From: Massospora cicadina
Lineage: Eukaryota > Entomophthoromycota > Entomophthoromycetes > Entomophthorales > Entomophthoraceae
Length of the DNA stretch: 64,000 nt
NCBI GenBank assembly: GCA_022478985.1
Contig: JAKSZP010009632.1
Location: forward strand, 1 to 64,000
Direction: 5' to 3'
Shown piece after piece: positions 11,149 to 23,346 of the stretch; the first letter of the stretch is position 1, and the number at the start of each line of letters is the position of its first letter. A program made the position numbers and the translations under genes. A model generated the notes under the pieces. The model was not told the DNA's origin. It was given only the letters and a program-made list of their open reading frames with translations, and made no database searches.

Positions 11149-12065
11149 GATACTAGCAATGACAGGGAAGCGCTCCCCTTCATCTTCTGCTTCTAAAGCT
11201 CAGCCAGCGAAGTTTATCACCTTGCCATGCTCCCCTCCTTCTTCAGAACATAATTCCAAAGTGTCTGAAGTGTCACGTCCCATTAAGGTTCTACCTCTAT
11301 CCCCAGTGGGATCTCCTCCAGCTGTACCTCATCCAAAACCTATGGCCATGGGACAACCCAAACCTGTCCCTTACAAGGCAAAAGTCAAAGCCATTGCAAT
11401 TTCAACACTTTCCTCAACTGGTAATATGGTGAAGGATCAACCACAGTACCTATCCTGCCATAAGGGAAGCCCTGAACCTACAACACACCCTATAAACTCT
11501 CTGACATGCATTAATAATCCTCTGATGACAAATCTGAAGGGGATTGTAAAGATGTGAGGCATTATGTTTTAGGAGCCCCAGGTGAAGTGCAGCTACTTGA
11601 CTTATTGAACCCTTAGAGATTAAGATTGGGCTAGGATCTCCCTTTAAATTTATATCCTACAAGCGTTGAGGGGCCTTAGGGTTATTGAAACTGCTAGTGA
11701 CGCTGACAAGCTCATCAGCTCATCAATCCAATCCACCCAGATTGTGCACACCTTGCTGTCTATCCAGGAAAAATACCATGAAACTGCCAAGCGACTTACC
11801 TCTACTATCCAGTTAAAAGAGGTCCTCGCTCTCTCCCCTAACTTGGGTGGAACCTTGACTAAAGTGGATGTCGTCATTAATAAGTGCAGTTTAAGGCTAT
11901 TCTTGACTTTGGGTCCCTTTTGAACGTTGTGTCAACCAAACTCATAAAAAAATTAAGCTGGCCCTGACCTTGACTACGACCAAGAATTTGGAACTGCAGG
12001 CTTAAATAACACCCGCGCCATCAGGGGCATACTCTTCTCTGAACATTCGTTTTGAGAAGCTCATC
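11149..12065 (+). pseudogene. Element C gag 3' part and protease, broken
   Basis: This is the continuation of C after element E. The first frame (11,159-11,557) is a Pro/Ser-rich linker (SPSSSAS, then LPLSPVGSPP) like the gag C-terminus of F and H. 11,666-11,923 aligns with the pre-protease segment of H (TASDADQL in both). The protease itself begins near 11,890 with KAILDFGSLLNVVSTKL: the catalytic D-T-G is D-F-G here. Frameshifts near 11,930 separate it from the downstream dUTPase-like frame. Confidence 0.72.
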
Positions 12066-12701
12066 TTGTCAGCCCCAGCGGTGGCTTTGGCCAATAACAC
12101 CTATGATATACTCATTGGGACCCAGTTTATGCTTGTTTTTGAAGGGGTTTTTAACTTGAAGCAGGTCTATCTCTCCCTGATTAACTATGAGGTCCCTCTG
12201 ATTCTGACCAATGAAGAGCTTAATAAAAAAAACTACGCTTACCCTATTAAGTATCTCTCTTTGTCTTTACCATTACACTACACAACGGCAGGAAACAACA
12301 CCAAGATGAAGCCTCCATCAGTGGACGCCCTAGAAGGTATCCCTTTCTATGCATCTGAAGAAGTAGTAATCAAGGCGGGTGAACAAAGGGTAGTTGACAA
12401 GAAGATTACCATTCAAATCCCCCACAACTTCTTATTTTACCTAGTCAGCATTGATGGAGTTAGCCCTCTTGAGCCTAGAGTCTTTCCAGGCGTGCTAGAC
12501 TCAGCTTATCAGCGGCCAATCAATCTCCTGTTGGGGAATCTCACCAAGAAGGACATGGTCGTCAAGAAGCATCAGGTGATCAGAAGAGGCCTGCTGATAC
12601 CCATTGAGGATATCCATCAAGTTCACAGTATTGGGTCTATGGCATATATGGCTTGCCACAGACCAATTGCTATGCACTCTTCCTACTGTTCATATTTCTA
12701 A
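12066..12701 (+). pseudogene. Element C protease C-terminus and dUTPase-like domain
   Basis: An open 211-codon stretch. Residues 1-20 (NNTYDILIGTQFML) are the last strand of the aspartic protease (ILG-type motif). Residues about 86-185 align with trimeric dUTPases: a GIPFYA..EVVIKAGE block (motif 1 region), ITIQIPH, then PGVLDSAYQRPINLLLGNL (motif 3, with D145 and Y148 at the positions of the catalytic Asp and stacking Tyr), and a final strand LLIPIEDIHQ. The motif 1 Asp and the motif 2 RSG are not conserved, so catalysis is doubtful. The frame ends in a short shift; the linker to RT continues in another frame. Confidence 0.72.
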
Positions 12702-12879
12702 TGATCTAGCTCCTTCAGGGCTTAATAAAGTTCATAGTTTACTGGAGCCCTATGGCAACATCTTCTCTACCTCTGATACTAATTTTGAGCACATGAAGGG
12801 TTGGACTCATACTATTGACGCTGGGGATGCTTGTCCCATTTTGATCCAAGCTAACCATAAATCTAAATTCAAGGAGCTA

Positions 12880-13560
12880 CAGATGCGGAGGGAGCAAATA
12901 TTTTTTGGACGCTGGGTTACTGGTGCCCTCACAAAGCCCTTGGTCATCAACTCCTATTGATAAAGAAGAAAAATGGAGGCCGTCAGGTAGTTATGGACTA
13001 CTGCAAACTGAACAACCTCACCAAGAAGGATAGTTACCCTCTCCACCACATTGATGACGCTCTGTCCCAACTATCTGAGTCTAAATTCTTCTCTGAAATG
13101 GACTTGGCTAGCAGGTACTGGCAGATAGGCCTTTCTTCGCAGGATCAGGAGAAGTGCGCCCTCATCTGCAGTGAGGGATTGTTCCAACCCACTTGGCTAC
13201 CTCATGGGTTATGTAATGCACCTGCTACTTTTCAGCAGGCAATGGATCACATTCTCCAGGACTTAAGCTGAGCTGTGTGATTGTCTACCTCAATAACATC
13301 ACAGTCTCCCAAAGACGTTCAATGAGCATCTCATGCACCTAAAGGAAGCGTTTCAACGCTTTCAGGAATCTAACAACAAACTAAAGCCCTCCAAGTGTAA
13401 TTTTTTCCAGAAGAAGCTGAATTTTCTTAGGCATACCATCTCACAAGATGGAATTCAACCTCTACAAGATAAGGATGAAGCCATATCCAAGATTCTAGCA
13501 CATAAAACCCTACGTAACATCCAGGTATTCTTGGGCATGATGGGGTACTACTAACAACTT
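12880..13560 (+). pseudogene. Element C reverse transcriptase, broken
   Basis: The frame at 12,957-13,271 reads IKKKNGGRQVVMDYCKLNNLTKKDSYPL, then FSEMDLASRYWQIGL (motif A, first catalytic Asp kept), QPTWLPHGLCNAPATFQQAMD (motif B) and, after a shift, YLNN in place of YLDD, so both motif C aspartates became Asn. 13,333-13,554 continues the connection region to GMMGYY, followed by a stop. The enzyme is inactive. Confidence 0.82.
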
Positions 13561-14060
13561 ATACCAAAATTTTCCCAGCTCAGCAAGCCCCTTATTCACC
13601 TCCTGGCTAAGAAAATCCCCTTCCATTGGGGTTCTGAACAAAAGGCCGCGTTTGAGACCCTTAAAGAGCTATTGCAAAAAGGCCGATACTCTACCACCCC
13701 TGATTACAGTAAGCCCTTCATGTCATTCACGGATGCCTCTGACTAAGCTGTTGGAGCTATCTTGGCTCAATTGGATTAGCATGGGGTTGACCATCCCACG
13801 TCTTACTTTAGCATAATGCTTTCAAAAAATGAGCGCAACTATAGTGTCACAAAAATGGAAAACCTGTTTGTTCTTCTCAATATAGATTACTACTGCTTAT
13901 TTCTATATGGGACTTCATTTAAAATAGTTACTGACCACGCCTCTTTAAAGTAGTTTTATAATTTGAAATATTCTACTGGCGATTGGCTCTCTGGGCTCAT
14001 AAGCTCCAGCACTATGACATGACATAGGCATTGAGCTAGGATGCACCATATGAATTTGAT
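13561..14060 (+). pseudogene. Element C RNase H, broken
   Basis: Frame-jumping translation gives an FMSFTDASD motif near 13,720-13,743 (TDAS, first catalytic Asp), then SYFS-MLSKNERNYSVT and, near 13,925, VTDHASLK followed by a TAG where H has TGG (Trp). Stops follow TDASD and interrupt the later part. It sits between RT and integrase as usual. Confidence 0.72.
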
Positions 14061-14199
14061 GTGTTGATGTGGCTGCCTATCCTTCAACTTGACAATAGCG
14101 AAGCTGAGAGGTTGCATGACCTCCTAATGACTCCTAACATGTGAGCCGATGAAGATGAACAAGTACAGAAAATTCTATCCCGCCACTCCTTCAACACAA

Positions 14200-15326
14200 A
14201 GGTGGAGAGCGGAAATTTATATAAGAAAGTGGGGATAAATTAGTTGCCCTATCTTCACCCATCAGAGTGAGTACCTATCGTCTTAGAGCCTCACACTATC
14301 ATGGGGCATGGTGGAGTACGCAAACCCTATGAGTGGACAAAAGAGTGGTACTACTGGGAGGGCATCATGGAAACCATAAATGAAGACTTGGATGCTTTCC
14401 TGACCTGTAAAAAATAATCCAGCTCCAAGACCTGATATCAGTATCAACCTACGACGCCCCAACAAAACCCTTTCATACCATAGGTTTGGATGTGGTAGGT
14501 CCTCTACCTCAGTTACTGGTGGCAACTGCTATATCATGGTTGGAATTGATCATTTCACCAAATGGATTGAAGCTGTTGCTCTCCCCGCTCAGACTGCAAA
14601 AGCCACGGCCACCTTCTTACACCAATACATCTTCACCTGACATGGGTACCTCCAGGCCCTCCTATGTGACAATAGAAAAAAATTTCTCCTGAGTGGTAAA
14701 GCTCCTCACCACCTCCATGGGAGCGCAACAACTCTTCTTGGGCCCCTATAAACCATCCACAAATGGGGCTGTAGAAAGATTAATGAAACTTCGTCTCAAT
14801 ACTCCGCAAAATGGCCAATTAAAACCCTCTCCACTGGAATCTCTACTTACCCAGTGCCCTCATGGCCTACCAGATTAGCTACCATCACGTCCTCAAGATG
14901 TCCCCTTTCCATATGTTATATGGGTGAGAACCTTGGGTGCCAGTACTATTAGCCAAGGATATTTTACTCTGAAAGGACTGTCTCTGAGCAAGTTTTTTTG
15001 AAAGAGCTGGCCTATCGCATCATCCAATTACAATCAGAGGCTATGACTAATTTAGCAAATACTGTCATCAAAGAAGGCCAAGCCACAAATGAGCTCTGGA
15101 CCCCTCTTCCTTCCTTCCAAGTATCCAACTTGGTACTGTATTACCACAACTGAATCACTCCAATAAGTGAGAAACTTGTATCTATTTGGGAAGGACCCTT
15201 TGTAGTTACATATAAGCAAGGGGATGAGTACTCTATCAAATCCCTGGCTACCAGAGTTACTGTGAACTTTGCCCATGGCCAATTCTTGCAACTTTACTCT
15301 TTCCCTAACACTATTGAAGGGGGTAA
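14200..15326 (+). pseudogene. Element C integrase, broken
   Basis: The zinc-finger region lies near 14,290-14,420 (HTIMGHGG ... FLTCKK, with a stop after it). The core starts with LDVVGPL near 14,486, the first catalytic Asp, but the frame shifts within 40 codons. Motifs of the second half (QLFLGPYKPSTNGAVER, with the catalytic Glu) are at 14,693-14,878 in another frame. The C-terminal part (15,178-15,326) contains a WEGPF motif, the GPY/F module of Ty3/gypsy integrases, and then runs to a purine tract (GAAGGGGGTAA) at the 3' LTR. I see no chromodomain. Confidence 0.8.
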
Positions 15327-16027
15327 TGTTAGACAATTACAAATCCAATTATGTAATAAGAGTGTATCAGTTCAAGATAAGGACAAAAATAAGGACGAAA
15401 TCGGCCAAAAGACCCTGGCTAAATCTTGGTGGAACCCTTTTAAGTCAGGGCGATACTGGTATTAATAGTACTCAGCCAAATAGCACAGGTTTAAGTAGTC
15501 AGATTGCACCAAACAAGCGGCGTAATCAAGGGATTCCATCCAAGGTTCCTCCCCATCCCATTAACCATTTGAGTAAACCACCTACACTGGAACCACCTCC
15601 TTTTATAGCCTCAGAAGGGGTCCCAATAGGTGAAAAAGTTTTAACTCAGTGATTGGTTCTGATACATCAAATCTTTGCCTAACGAACTGATCCTACCTAC
15701 TCTCAACCCTCCATCAGCCATTTTATTAAAGTGAGCTAAGTTTTAAGAGCCAAATATGTCAAACAACCATATTTTCTAATTAGGCTTAAAGCTAATATTG
15801 AATTGATGCCTATCTCAGTCCAAGCTCCAAGTTGATTTGAATACTAAGAAGTGAGATTGTAACAGGGTTCTCTCTTTACCCTTTTACTACTAATATAAAA
15901 ACCAACCTTTTAGTATTTATTTATGTTTTGGTATCTTAAATAAGTAGTAAAAAAAATTTCATGAATTAAGTTAGAATTTATGTAAAAAAAGGCACCAGCA
16001 AGCATCTTCAACGCCTAAGATCCAACA
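15327..16027 (+). repeat. Element C 3' LTR
   Basis: 701 bp from TGTTAGACAATTAC to AAGATCCAACA. It is preceded by the GGGGGTAA polypurine tract and pairs with 5207-5910. On its right the sequence GTGATATCTTAGGGGTCA resumes the minus-strand LTR of element B. Confidence 0.88.
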
Positions 16028-16567
16028 GTGATATCTTAGGGGTCATGAAGTGAACCCTATCAATATATCTTTGCTTAATATATAATTGTGTTGAGGCTCA
16101 AAGTTTGGATTAGGCTATGAATTTCTAATAAGGGAATATGGGGATTTGACCTATTGGAGCTCTTGAGACTTGCCTCACTTTGATGGAATGGCTGATGGAG
16201 GGCGATGTAAAGTAGGATACATTTGTGAGGTAAGGTTTTAATATATTTATCCAATTAATTGTCGGAAAGTTATTTGCACCTTTTGGGATCCCCTCAACCC
16301 TTTAAAAGAGGCCGGTCTCCAATGTGTAGGTTGAACTAGATTAGTTGTAAGATGAGGAGGGACCTCCAAATTGCTCCCTTGATTCCGTTGATGATTTGGA
16401 GTAGCCCTGCTACCTGAGCATATGCCATTTGCATGATGAGTATTCATAAAGGTATTACCCCAATTTAAGGGCTCCATTGAGAATCAGCCAGGGTCTTTTG
16501 GCCAATATTATTGCTTTTTTCATTAGAAACACTCTTTTTACAATGTTGGACTTTTAATTGTCTGATA
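16028..16567 (-). repeat. Element B 3' LTR, proximal part
   Basis: Collinear with 29,411-29,948 of B's 5' LTR, for example GTGATATCT(T/G)AGGGGTCA.GAAGTGAACCCTAT at the left and AACACTCTTTTTACAAT.TTGGACTT at the right. It ends in TGTCTGATA; on the minus strand that is TATCAGACAATTA, the LTR start. The minus-strand purine tract GAAGGAGGTAA adjoins it. Confidence 0.85.
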
Positions 16568-16668
16568 TTACCTCCTTCAAGAGTGTTAGGGTTTTATAAA
16601 GCCACAAGAACTGGCTATAGACCCGATTGACATTGACTCCAGAAGCAAGGGATTTGATAAAGTATCAT

Positions 16669-18309
16669 TGTAAGTCCTGGAGACCAGCCCCTGCAACTGG
16701 ATAGGGAGCAACACCCCTTCCAAACAAAAAGAGTTCACAAGGGCCAAGTGGACCCACTGTCACAGCTAAGCGACTTAGCCCACATGATAGACAAGCGCTG
16801 GGTGACTTCCCTCCCCCAAGGGTACCCATTCCCACCTCTTCTTCCCTTCTTAACCCTGGTAAGTTTAATAGAGGGAGTCTGCAGAGATATTGTGCACACC
16901 AGAGGCCATGGAAAGGCCCCTGGGACCCCCACTCCCCAAGCAAACTATGTCAAAATTTTGGGGAAACAGCATCTACCAACATTGGAGTTTGGCCTGCAAA
17001 TTCTGGTCTGGGGGAGCCAATATGAACTGGCCAGCACCAGAAACCAGATCAGGGCATGACTCAGGTCTCAAACCAGGTACTAAACGACTTAGACCAGCTG
17101 CCCTAATGCTCCAGAATGGATCTGGGAAGTTTGGATCATGCGATTAATCCAATTGAGAGTTTGTCCTAAGTCTTGAACAACTCAACCCAATGGACCCTGC
17201 CTCCTGGAACAAATCTGGAAAATTCAAATCATGTGAACAGGCTGACTCAGATGACCAGGACCTGGATCAGTAGCATTGACTTGGTTTGGCCCAAGAATGT
17301 GGGAAAATTTGCAAAAGTTTTTGATTTTTGCTGAAATCTCAAGCATCACCCTATCCCCCTCTGTGCCAGCCAACCAAATCCCATCACCAAACCCCAAACA
17401 CCCAATCCCATAATACCTTCCCTATGCAATTTATCCAGTACTTAAGGCAACTTCCCTTCCTAAGGGCAGTTATCAGTTCATTATCTTATCTTCCATGCTT
17501 TACATTTAATAAAATTAAAATTCCCTGTACAGCTTGCCACAGCCTCTGTCCACCTTACTTTTCACTAAAATTCTGCCGATCATTTCAATAAAGTTTGCTG
17601 TCGCCCAAGCTCTCATGCCAATGTTTGCTAACTGGATCATCTGGTCGTTCAACCCTGCCACATGGTGGCAGATCATAAATGCAATAATCTGCCTTGCCCC
17701 CAATGACAAACCCACTGTTTTGTTCATTACCATGCATCCGTTTAACAATTACCCTCCCATCTGTTCTACTGCTAATTTTATAAAACAACCCCCTGGTTGG
17801 AGCAGCACCAGAGTGGCCCTGCCCCGCCGCTCGCAGACTTGGGGTCCACAACCAGCTCAGCCGCTGATGGCTTAGCCTGCCTGTGGGACCTGGAGCGCCC
17901 CATCCAGGGGAAGTCTGTTCCCAACCCCTTCGTGGGTCACATTCCATCTCTATTCTCACTTACAATTGTGCGGCGGTCCCTGTTCCATCCCTCTCTGGTG
18001 TGCAAGCTCTCCTGTTTAAATCCAAAGGCCAGCAACCGCAAACCCTGGAGGAGTCGTCATCCTCCCTGCCTCTCCCACCCTTGGTGGTTGCCCCTGCAAG
18101 ACTAGCAGTTGCCCCCATTGCAACCATCTGGTTTGCCTTGGGGGCCTTTGGTAAGTTAACAAACTTTTACTTTCCTCACATCCTCAATAGAACTCCACTA
18201 TTACTAGTCACTCAGACCGCTATGCCTATGACATTATGGGCTCTCCACTGGGTGCTTGCACACGCCAACTGGGAACCCAGTCTAGTTCTCATTAGCTGAA
18301 TTTATGACA
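16669..18309. mobile_element. 1.64-kb TG...CA insertion in B integrase tail (possible solo LTR)
   Basis: Element B sequence stops at 16,668 and resumes at 18,310. The interval begins TGTAAGTCCTGG and ends TTTATGACA. The flanks are ATCAT (16,664-16,668) and ATCAA (18,310-18,314), a 5-bp duplication with one mismatch. TG...CA termini with a 5-bp duplication are typical of integrase-made insertions, so a solo LTR or a short non-autonomous LTR element is likely. Several open frames of 80-140 codons exist on both strands (for example 17,534-17,875 and 17,883-18,299 on plus), none recognisable. The segment is more GC-rich than its surroundings. Confidence 0.6.
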
Positions 18310-19300
18310 ATCAACCCTCAATTATATGTAACTATATAAGGTCCTTCCCAGATAGATCCAAGCTTCTCACTTATTGGAGTGATTCAATCGTGTTAATACA
18401 GTACTATGTTAGATAAATGGAAGGAAGGAAGAGGGGCCCAGAGCTCATTTGTGACTTGGCCTTCTTTAGTGACAGTCTTTGCTAAATTAGTCATGGCCTC
18501 TGCTTGTAGTTGGATAGTGTGCTGGGCCAACTTTTTCATGTCTTGCTCAGGGTCAGTTCTGTCAGAGAAGATGTCTTTAGCAGTAGAGCTGGTACCTCAG
18601 GTTCTCATCCATACAACACATGGAAAGGGGACATCTTGAGGACGTGATGGTAGCTAATCTGGTAGGTCATGAGGGCACTGGGTAAGTAGAGATTCCTGTG
18701 GAGAGGGTTTTAATTGGCCATTTTGCGGAGTATTGAGACCAAGTTTCATTAATCTTTCTACAGCCCCATTTGTGGATGGTTTATAGGGGCCCAAGAAGAG
18801 TTGTTGCGCTCCCATGGAGGTGGCAAGGAGCTTTTTTCACTCTAGATGTAAATCATTTCTCATTGTCACATAGGAGGACCTGGAGGCACCCATGCCAGGT
18901 GAATATGTATTGATGTAAGAAGGTGGCCGTGGCTTTTGCAGTCTGAGCGGGCAGAGCAACAGCTTCAATCCATTTGGTGAAATGATCAATTCCAACCATG
19001 ATATAGCAGTTGCCACCAGTAACTGAGGTAGAGGACCTACCACATCCAAACCTATGGTATGAAAGGGTTTTGTTGGGGCGTCGTAGGTTGATACTGATAT
19101 CAGGTCTTGGAGCTGGATTATTTTTTAAAGGTCAGGAAAGCATCCAAGTCTTCATTTATGGTTTCCATGATGCCCTCCCAGTAGTACCACTCTTTTGTCC
19201 ACTAATAAGTTTTTCAGACTCCGCCATGGCCCATGATAGTGTGAGACTCTAGGATCACCAGTACTCGTTCTGATGGCTGGAGATAGGGAAACCAGTGCAC
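18310..19300 (-). pseudogene. Element B integrase, broken
   Basis: On the minus strand, 18,837-19,049 reads MDVVGPLPQLLVA (first catalytic Asp), close to elements C and H. The C-terminal part near 18,310-18,520 matches the tail of C (LANTV.KEGQA, then the WEGPF module), broken by the 1.64-kb insertion. The zinc-finger region is near 19,100-19,250 with a CxxCKK-like end. There are many frameshifts. Confidence 0.75.
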
Positions 19301-20720
19301 CCCTGCTTTCTTGTATAACTTCCCAACTTACACCTTAGTATTGCAGGAGTGACGAGATATCATCTTCTGTACTAGTTTGTCTTTATCAGCCCACACATCA
19401 GGAGTCATGAGGAGATCATGTAACCTCTTGGCTTCAATATTGTCTAAGTGAAGAATGGGCAGCCTTATTAACCCAACTACATTTATGTGGAAAGTTCCCA
19501 CCTGGTGCTCAACTGTCATATTGTAATGCTGGAGCTTCATATCCTAGCGAGCCAACTGTCCCATGGGGTCCTTCAAATTCTGAAACCACTTTAGGGAGGC
19601 GTGGTCAGTGATCACTTTGAAGGGAGTCACATATAGGAATGAGTGTAGTATCTACAACGATCAGGACATCCAGGCACTCCTTCTCATTAACGCTGTAGTT
19701 TCACTCTGCTTTTAATATCATTTTGCTGAAATAGGACACGAAATGATCAATCCCATGCTCAACCAATTGAGCCAAGATAGCTCCAACAACGTAGTCAGAG
19801 ACATCCGTGAACAACATGTTGGGTTTTTTGTAGCTAAAATGACAGAGAATTAGCCTTTTTTGCAACAGCTCCTTCAGGGTCTTAAATGCGGTCTTTTTTT
19901 CAGCACCCCATTGGATTGGGGTGTTCTTAGCCAGGAGGCGGATAAGGGACTTGCTGAGCAGGGCGAATTTTGGGATAAATTAATGTTAATAACCTGTCAT
20001 GCCCAAGAATAACTGAATATTTCGAAGGGTTTTGGGCGCAGGCATTCTGTATATTGCTTCACCCTTATCTTGTAGAGGTTAAATTCCATCTTGTGAGATG
20101 GTATGCCTAAGAAAATCCAACTTCTTTTGGAAGAAAGTACATTTGGAGAGCTTAAGCTTGATGTTAGATGCCCAAAACCATTAACGTACTTCTTTTGAAT
20201 TTGTGAGGGTTCTCATTGAAGGTCTTGGAGAAAACTGCGATGTCATTGATATAGACTATCACACAGCTCAGCTTAAGATCCTGGAGAATATGATCCATTG
20301 CCCGCTGAAAAGTGTCAGGCACATTGCATAACCCCTGGGGTAAACAAGTGGGTTGGAATAGGCCCTCGCTACAGATAAGGACGCACTTCTTCTGATCCTA
20401 TGGATAAAGGTCCATCTGCCAATACCCATTAGCCAAGTTCATGGCAGAAAAGAACTTGGACCCGGAGAGTTGGGCCAGAAAATCATTAATAAGTGTGATA
20501 GGGTAGCTGTCCTTCTTGGTGAAGTTGTTCAGATTACAGTAGTCAATAACTACCCAATGACATCCATTTTTCTTCTTTATCAGTAGAAGAGGAGATGACA
20601 AAGGACTTTGTGAGGGCACCAGCAACCCAGCATCTAGCAGCTGTTTGAGATCTGTCTGCATCTATAGCTCCTTGAATTTAGATTTGTGGTAGGGCTTGGA
20701 TCAGATGGGATGAACATTCC
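19301..20720 (-). pseudogene. Element B reverse transcriptase and RNase H, broken
   Basis: The minus-strand frame at 20,398-20,661 starts QTDLKQLLDAGLLVPSQSPL, then LLLIKKKNG, YCNLNNFTKKDSYPI and FFSAMNLANGYWQMDL: RT fingers and motif A, with the motif A Asp changed to Asn (MNLA for MDLA). Near 20,255 the motif C codons spell Y-I-N-D instead of Y-L-D-D. RNase H remains span 19,540-19,950, and 19,328-19,540 is the RNase H-integrase linker (EHQVGTFHINVVGLIRLP). The element is inactive. Confidence 0.8.
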
Positions 20721-21900
20721 AACGTCAATCTTTAAGTCCAACCCTTCATGTGCCCAAAATCGGTATCAAAGGTAGAGAAGATGTCGCTATAGTGCTTGAG
20801 TAGAGTGTGGACCTTTTCAAGCTCCGCTAAAGTTAGCTCCTCAGAGATATGAACGGTAGGCAAAGTACATATTGAATGGTCAGTGGGTAAGTTTCATGTC
20901 TTCCATAGACTTAATACAGTGGACTTTCTTGATGTCCTCAATGGGTATCAGCAGGCCTCTTCCAATCATCTGGTGCTTTTTTATGACCAGATTCAGCGGG
21001 TTAGATTCTCTAGCAGAAGATTGATGGGTCACTGATAGGCTGGGTTCAATACACCTGGCAATACTCTGGGCTCCAAGGGACTAACACCTCAACGCTGGCT
21101 AAATGAAATAAACAGTTGTGGGGGATTATAGGGTAATCTTAGTGTCAACTACCCTTTGTTCACCGCCTTGATTACTACTTCTTCAGATGCATAGAAAGGG
21201 ATAACCTCTAGGGCTTCCACTGATCTGGGAAGCTTCTTTGTATTCCCCCCGGCATTGTGTAGTGTAATGGTAAAGCTGAAGAGGGATACTCAATGGTGCA
21301 AACGTAGTCTTTTTTATTAAGCTCTTCATTGGTCAGAATTAGATGAATCTCATATTTAAGCAGGGAGAGATAGCTCAGTTCCAAGTTAATAGCCACTTCA
21401 AATTCAAGCATAAACTGGGTACCAATGAGTAGATTATAGGTATTGTTGGCCAAGGCAACCACTGGGGCTGACAAGATGAGCTTTACAAAAGAATGGTCAG
21501 AGAAGAGTAAGCTCTGACATCACAACTGTTGCTTGCCCTGCAGTCCCAAACTCTTGGGTATAGTTGAGGATTGGGCTAGCTTAATTTTTAATGAGTTTTG
21601 TTGGCACAACGTTCAAAAGGGACCTAGTGTCAAAGATAGCCCTAACCTATACTCCATTAATGATAATCTCCACTTTGGTTAAAGTTCCTCTCAAGTTGGG
21701 TGAAAGAGCGAGGACCTCGTTTATATGGAGAGTAGAGGCAAGTTGTTTGGAAGTTTCAAGGTATTTTTTTGGATAGTTTGCAGGGTATGAACACTTTGAG
21801 TGAATCGGATCAGTGTAGAAATGAGCTGGTCAGCAACACTAGCAGTGTCAATAATCTTAAACCCCTCAACACTTGACAGAGATAAGTTTGATGGGGAATC
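20721..21900 (-). pseudogene. Element B protease and dUTPase-like domain, broken
   Basis: Minus-strand reading. The protease active site near 21,610-21,645 spells FDTRSLLNVV, so the Gly of D-T-G is Arg. 21,208-21,474 contains NNTYNLLIGTQFMLEF, the end of the protease, and the linker shared with C, F and H. The dUTPase-like motif 3 near 21,010-21,070 reads PGVLNPAYQ, with the conserved Asp replaced by Asn and a stop after Gln. Several frameshifts lie in between. Confidence 0.7.
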
Positions 21901-22580
21901 CTAGTAAATTTCACTCTCTCCAGGTTAAACTGTCAGGTAACTCCACTTCACCAGGTACCTAAAACATAATGGGCAACATCTTTACAACCCCTTCATATTT
22001 GTCATCTGAGGGGTTATCAATGCACATCAGCGAGTCCATTGGTTGTGAGGTAAGTTCAGGGCTTCCTTTTTTTCAGTTGAGACCCTGAGGGCGCTCGTCT
22101 ACCTTATTTTCTTTTGGAGGAGGCATTGGAATTAACATGGCTCAATTTATAACCTTCAAAGTAGGGGGTTTGTGCTGCCCCATGGCTACTGGTTTATATT
22201 GGAGATGGTCTGAGGAGCAGTTGAGGGAGATAGAGGTAGCGTTGTGGACAGACTGTACAATGGAACCATTTGGGAAGGCCACCATGGAGAAAGAGAGGAG
22301 CAAGATAAAGGGATGATTGCCTTCACCAAATTGCTTTTTTGAGTGGAAGATGGAGGGTAGCACTACCCCATCACAGTCATTATCCTTGGCAACTCCGCAG
22401 GAGCAGGTTTCCAGGGGGAGAAAGCCGTAGAAGAGGCTATAGTGGTCAGAATAGATGCTTTCCTCAGAGCTCCTTGTGTAGGGTCAGGTTCATAGATGTC
22501 AGCCACCGTTAGCAGAGCCTCTTTGATATCCCATACATTTTTTTGTTGTGCTTGACTGAAGAGATATGCAGTGCCAAAAA
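21901..22580 (-). pseudogene. Element B gag, 3' part, broken
   Basis: The minus-strand frame at 22,363-22,593 contains WDIKEALLTVADIYEPDPTQG, matching FRNIKEALLDVAQI in H and WDIKEAL in F. 22,142-22,363 is the Pro/Ser-rich gag tail. Gag is cut at 22,580 by element D and continues at 28,653; joining the two flanks restores collinearity with F and H gag. Confidence 0.78.
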
Positions 22581-22585
22581 GGGAT

Positions 22586-23131
22586 TGGCACAATTCTGAT
22601 ATGACTGGACAATAAGCATGAAGTCATCATGGCGACATGTATGGATTCTTTGGAATTGAAATGGTAATGATGATTTAAGTTGCAAATTGAGGCGATATTG
22701 GGTTATTGGGAAATCGCCTTGAATAAGGTGATTGGGCAATGTCAACACTCAATGAATACTAATTAAATCGCTTACAATTTAGGCGATAGGAAATTAAAAG
22801 AATAATAGTTGACACAAGGAGAATCGATGGAACCAAATAGCCCAAGCAATGAGTGTGGTATCATCCAAAGCCATTGTATATAAGCATGATGGGCGATTAA
22901 GAGGAGTAGTTGGTTAATTTAGAAAAGGGAGCAAGAAGAGAGGATCAGGGAGTTTATTATATTTAAATAAAGTATTATAGTGGGAGCAAGTGCCCCATAG
23001 TTATTATTTTAACATTTATTCTGTTGTTACAAGGGACCACGATTGTCATATCATGGGTTCTATTGCTCAGTGGGCTAAACTCTGTGCAAATCTCTTATGG
23101 CATATCCTCAGGATTCTGCCAAATTATAACA
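22586..23131 (+). repeat. Element D 5' LTR
   Basis: 546 bp, from TGGCACAATTCTGATATG to AAATTATAACA. A TATATAAG box at 22,877-22,884 is conserved in the 3' LTR at 28,397-28,404 and is the likely promoter. The LTR contains repeated GGCGAT and TTGGG motifs. Confidence 0.9.
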
Positions 23132-23132
23132 G

Positions 23133-23147
23133 TGGTGCTCACTACAG
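23133..23147 (+). other. Element D primer-binding site
   Basis: TGGTGCTCACTACAG lies one base after the LTR end and is identical to the site in elements B, C, G and H. Confidence 0.8.
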
Positions 23148-23346
23148 GGGGCCCATTGATCAGTAATAAAATGATAAAATTCAAGTCACCTGCTATGTCT
23201 CGCCTAGGTTGCTTTGAAAAGAAATCTTCACAACACCATAGGACCATTGCATATGAGGAGTTGAAACTCGCATTGGACACAGTGCTCAAAAAACAAGATG
23301 GGCTGCTCCAGGAAGTCTGCTGTGCTCAGCTGCCGCTTTTATCGCG

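Larger units (their letters stand above)
5207..16027 (+). mobile_element. Element C: Ty3/gypsy retrotransposon inserted in the 3' LTR of B
   Basis: A plus-strand element with LTRs at 5207-5910 and 15,327-16,027, a primer-binding site at 5914-5928, and internal gag, protease, dUTPase-like, RT, RNase H and integrase. Element E (6695-11,143) sits inside its gag, so C alone is about 6.4 kb. The sequence left of C and the sequence right of it join into one LTR of element B, which shows that C landed in a pre-existing LTR. A 5-bp target duplication is expected, but the left edge appears decayed (TTTTTGGACAATT against TGTTAGACAATT) and I cannot resolve it. The coding frames are broken and the RT active site is lost. 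Confidence 0.87.
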
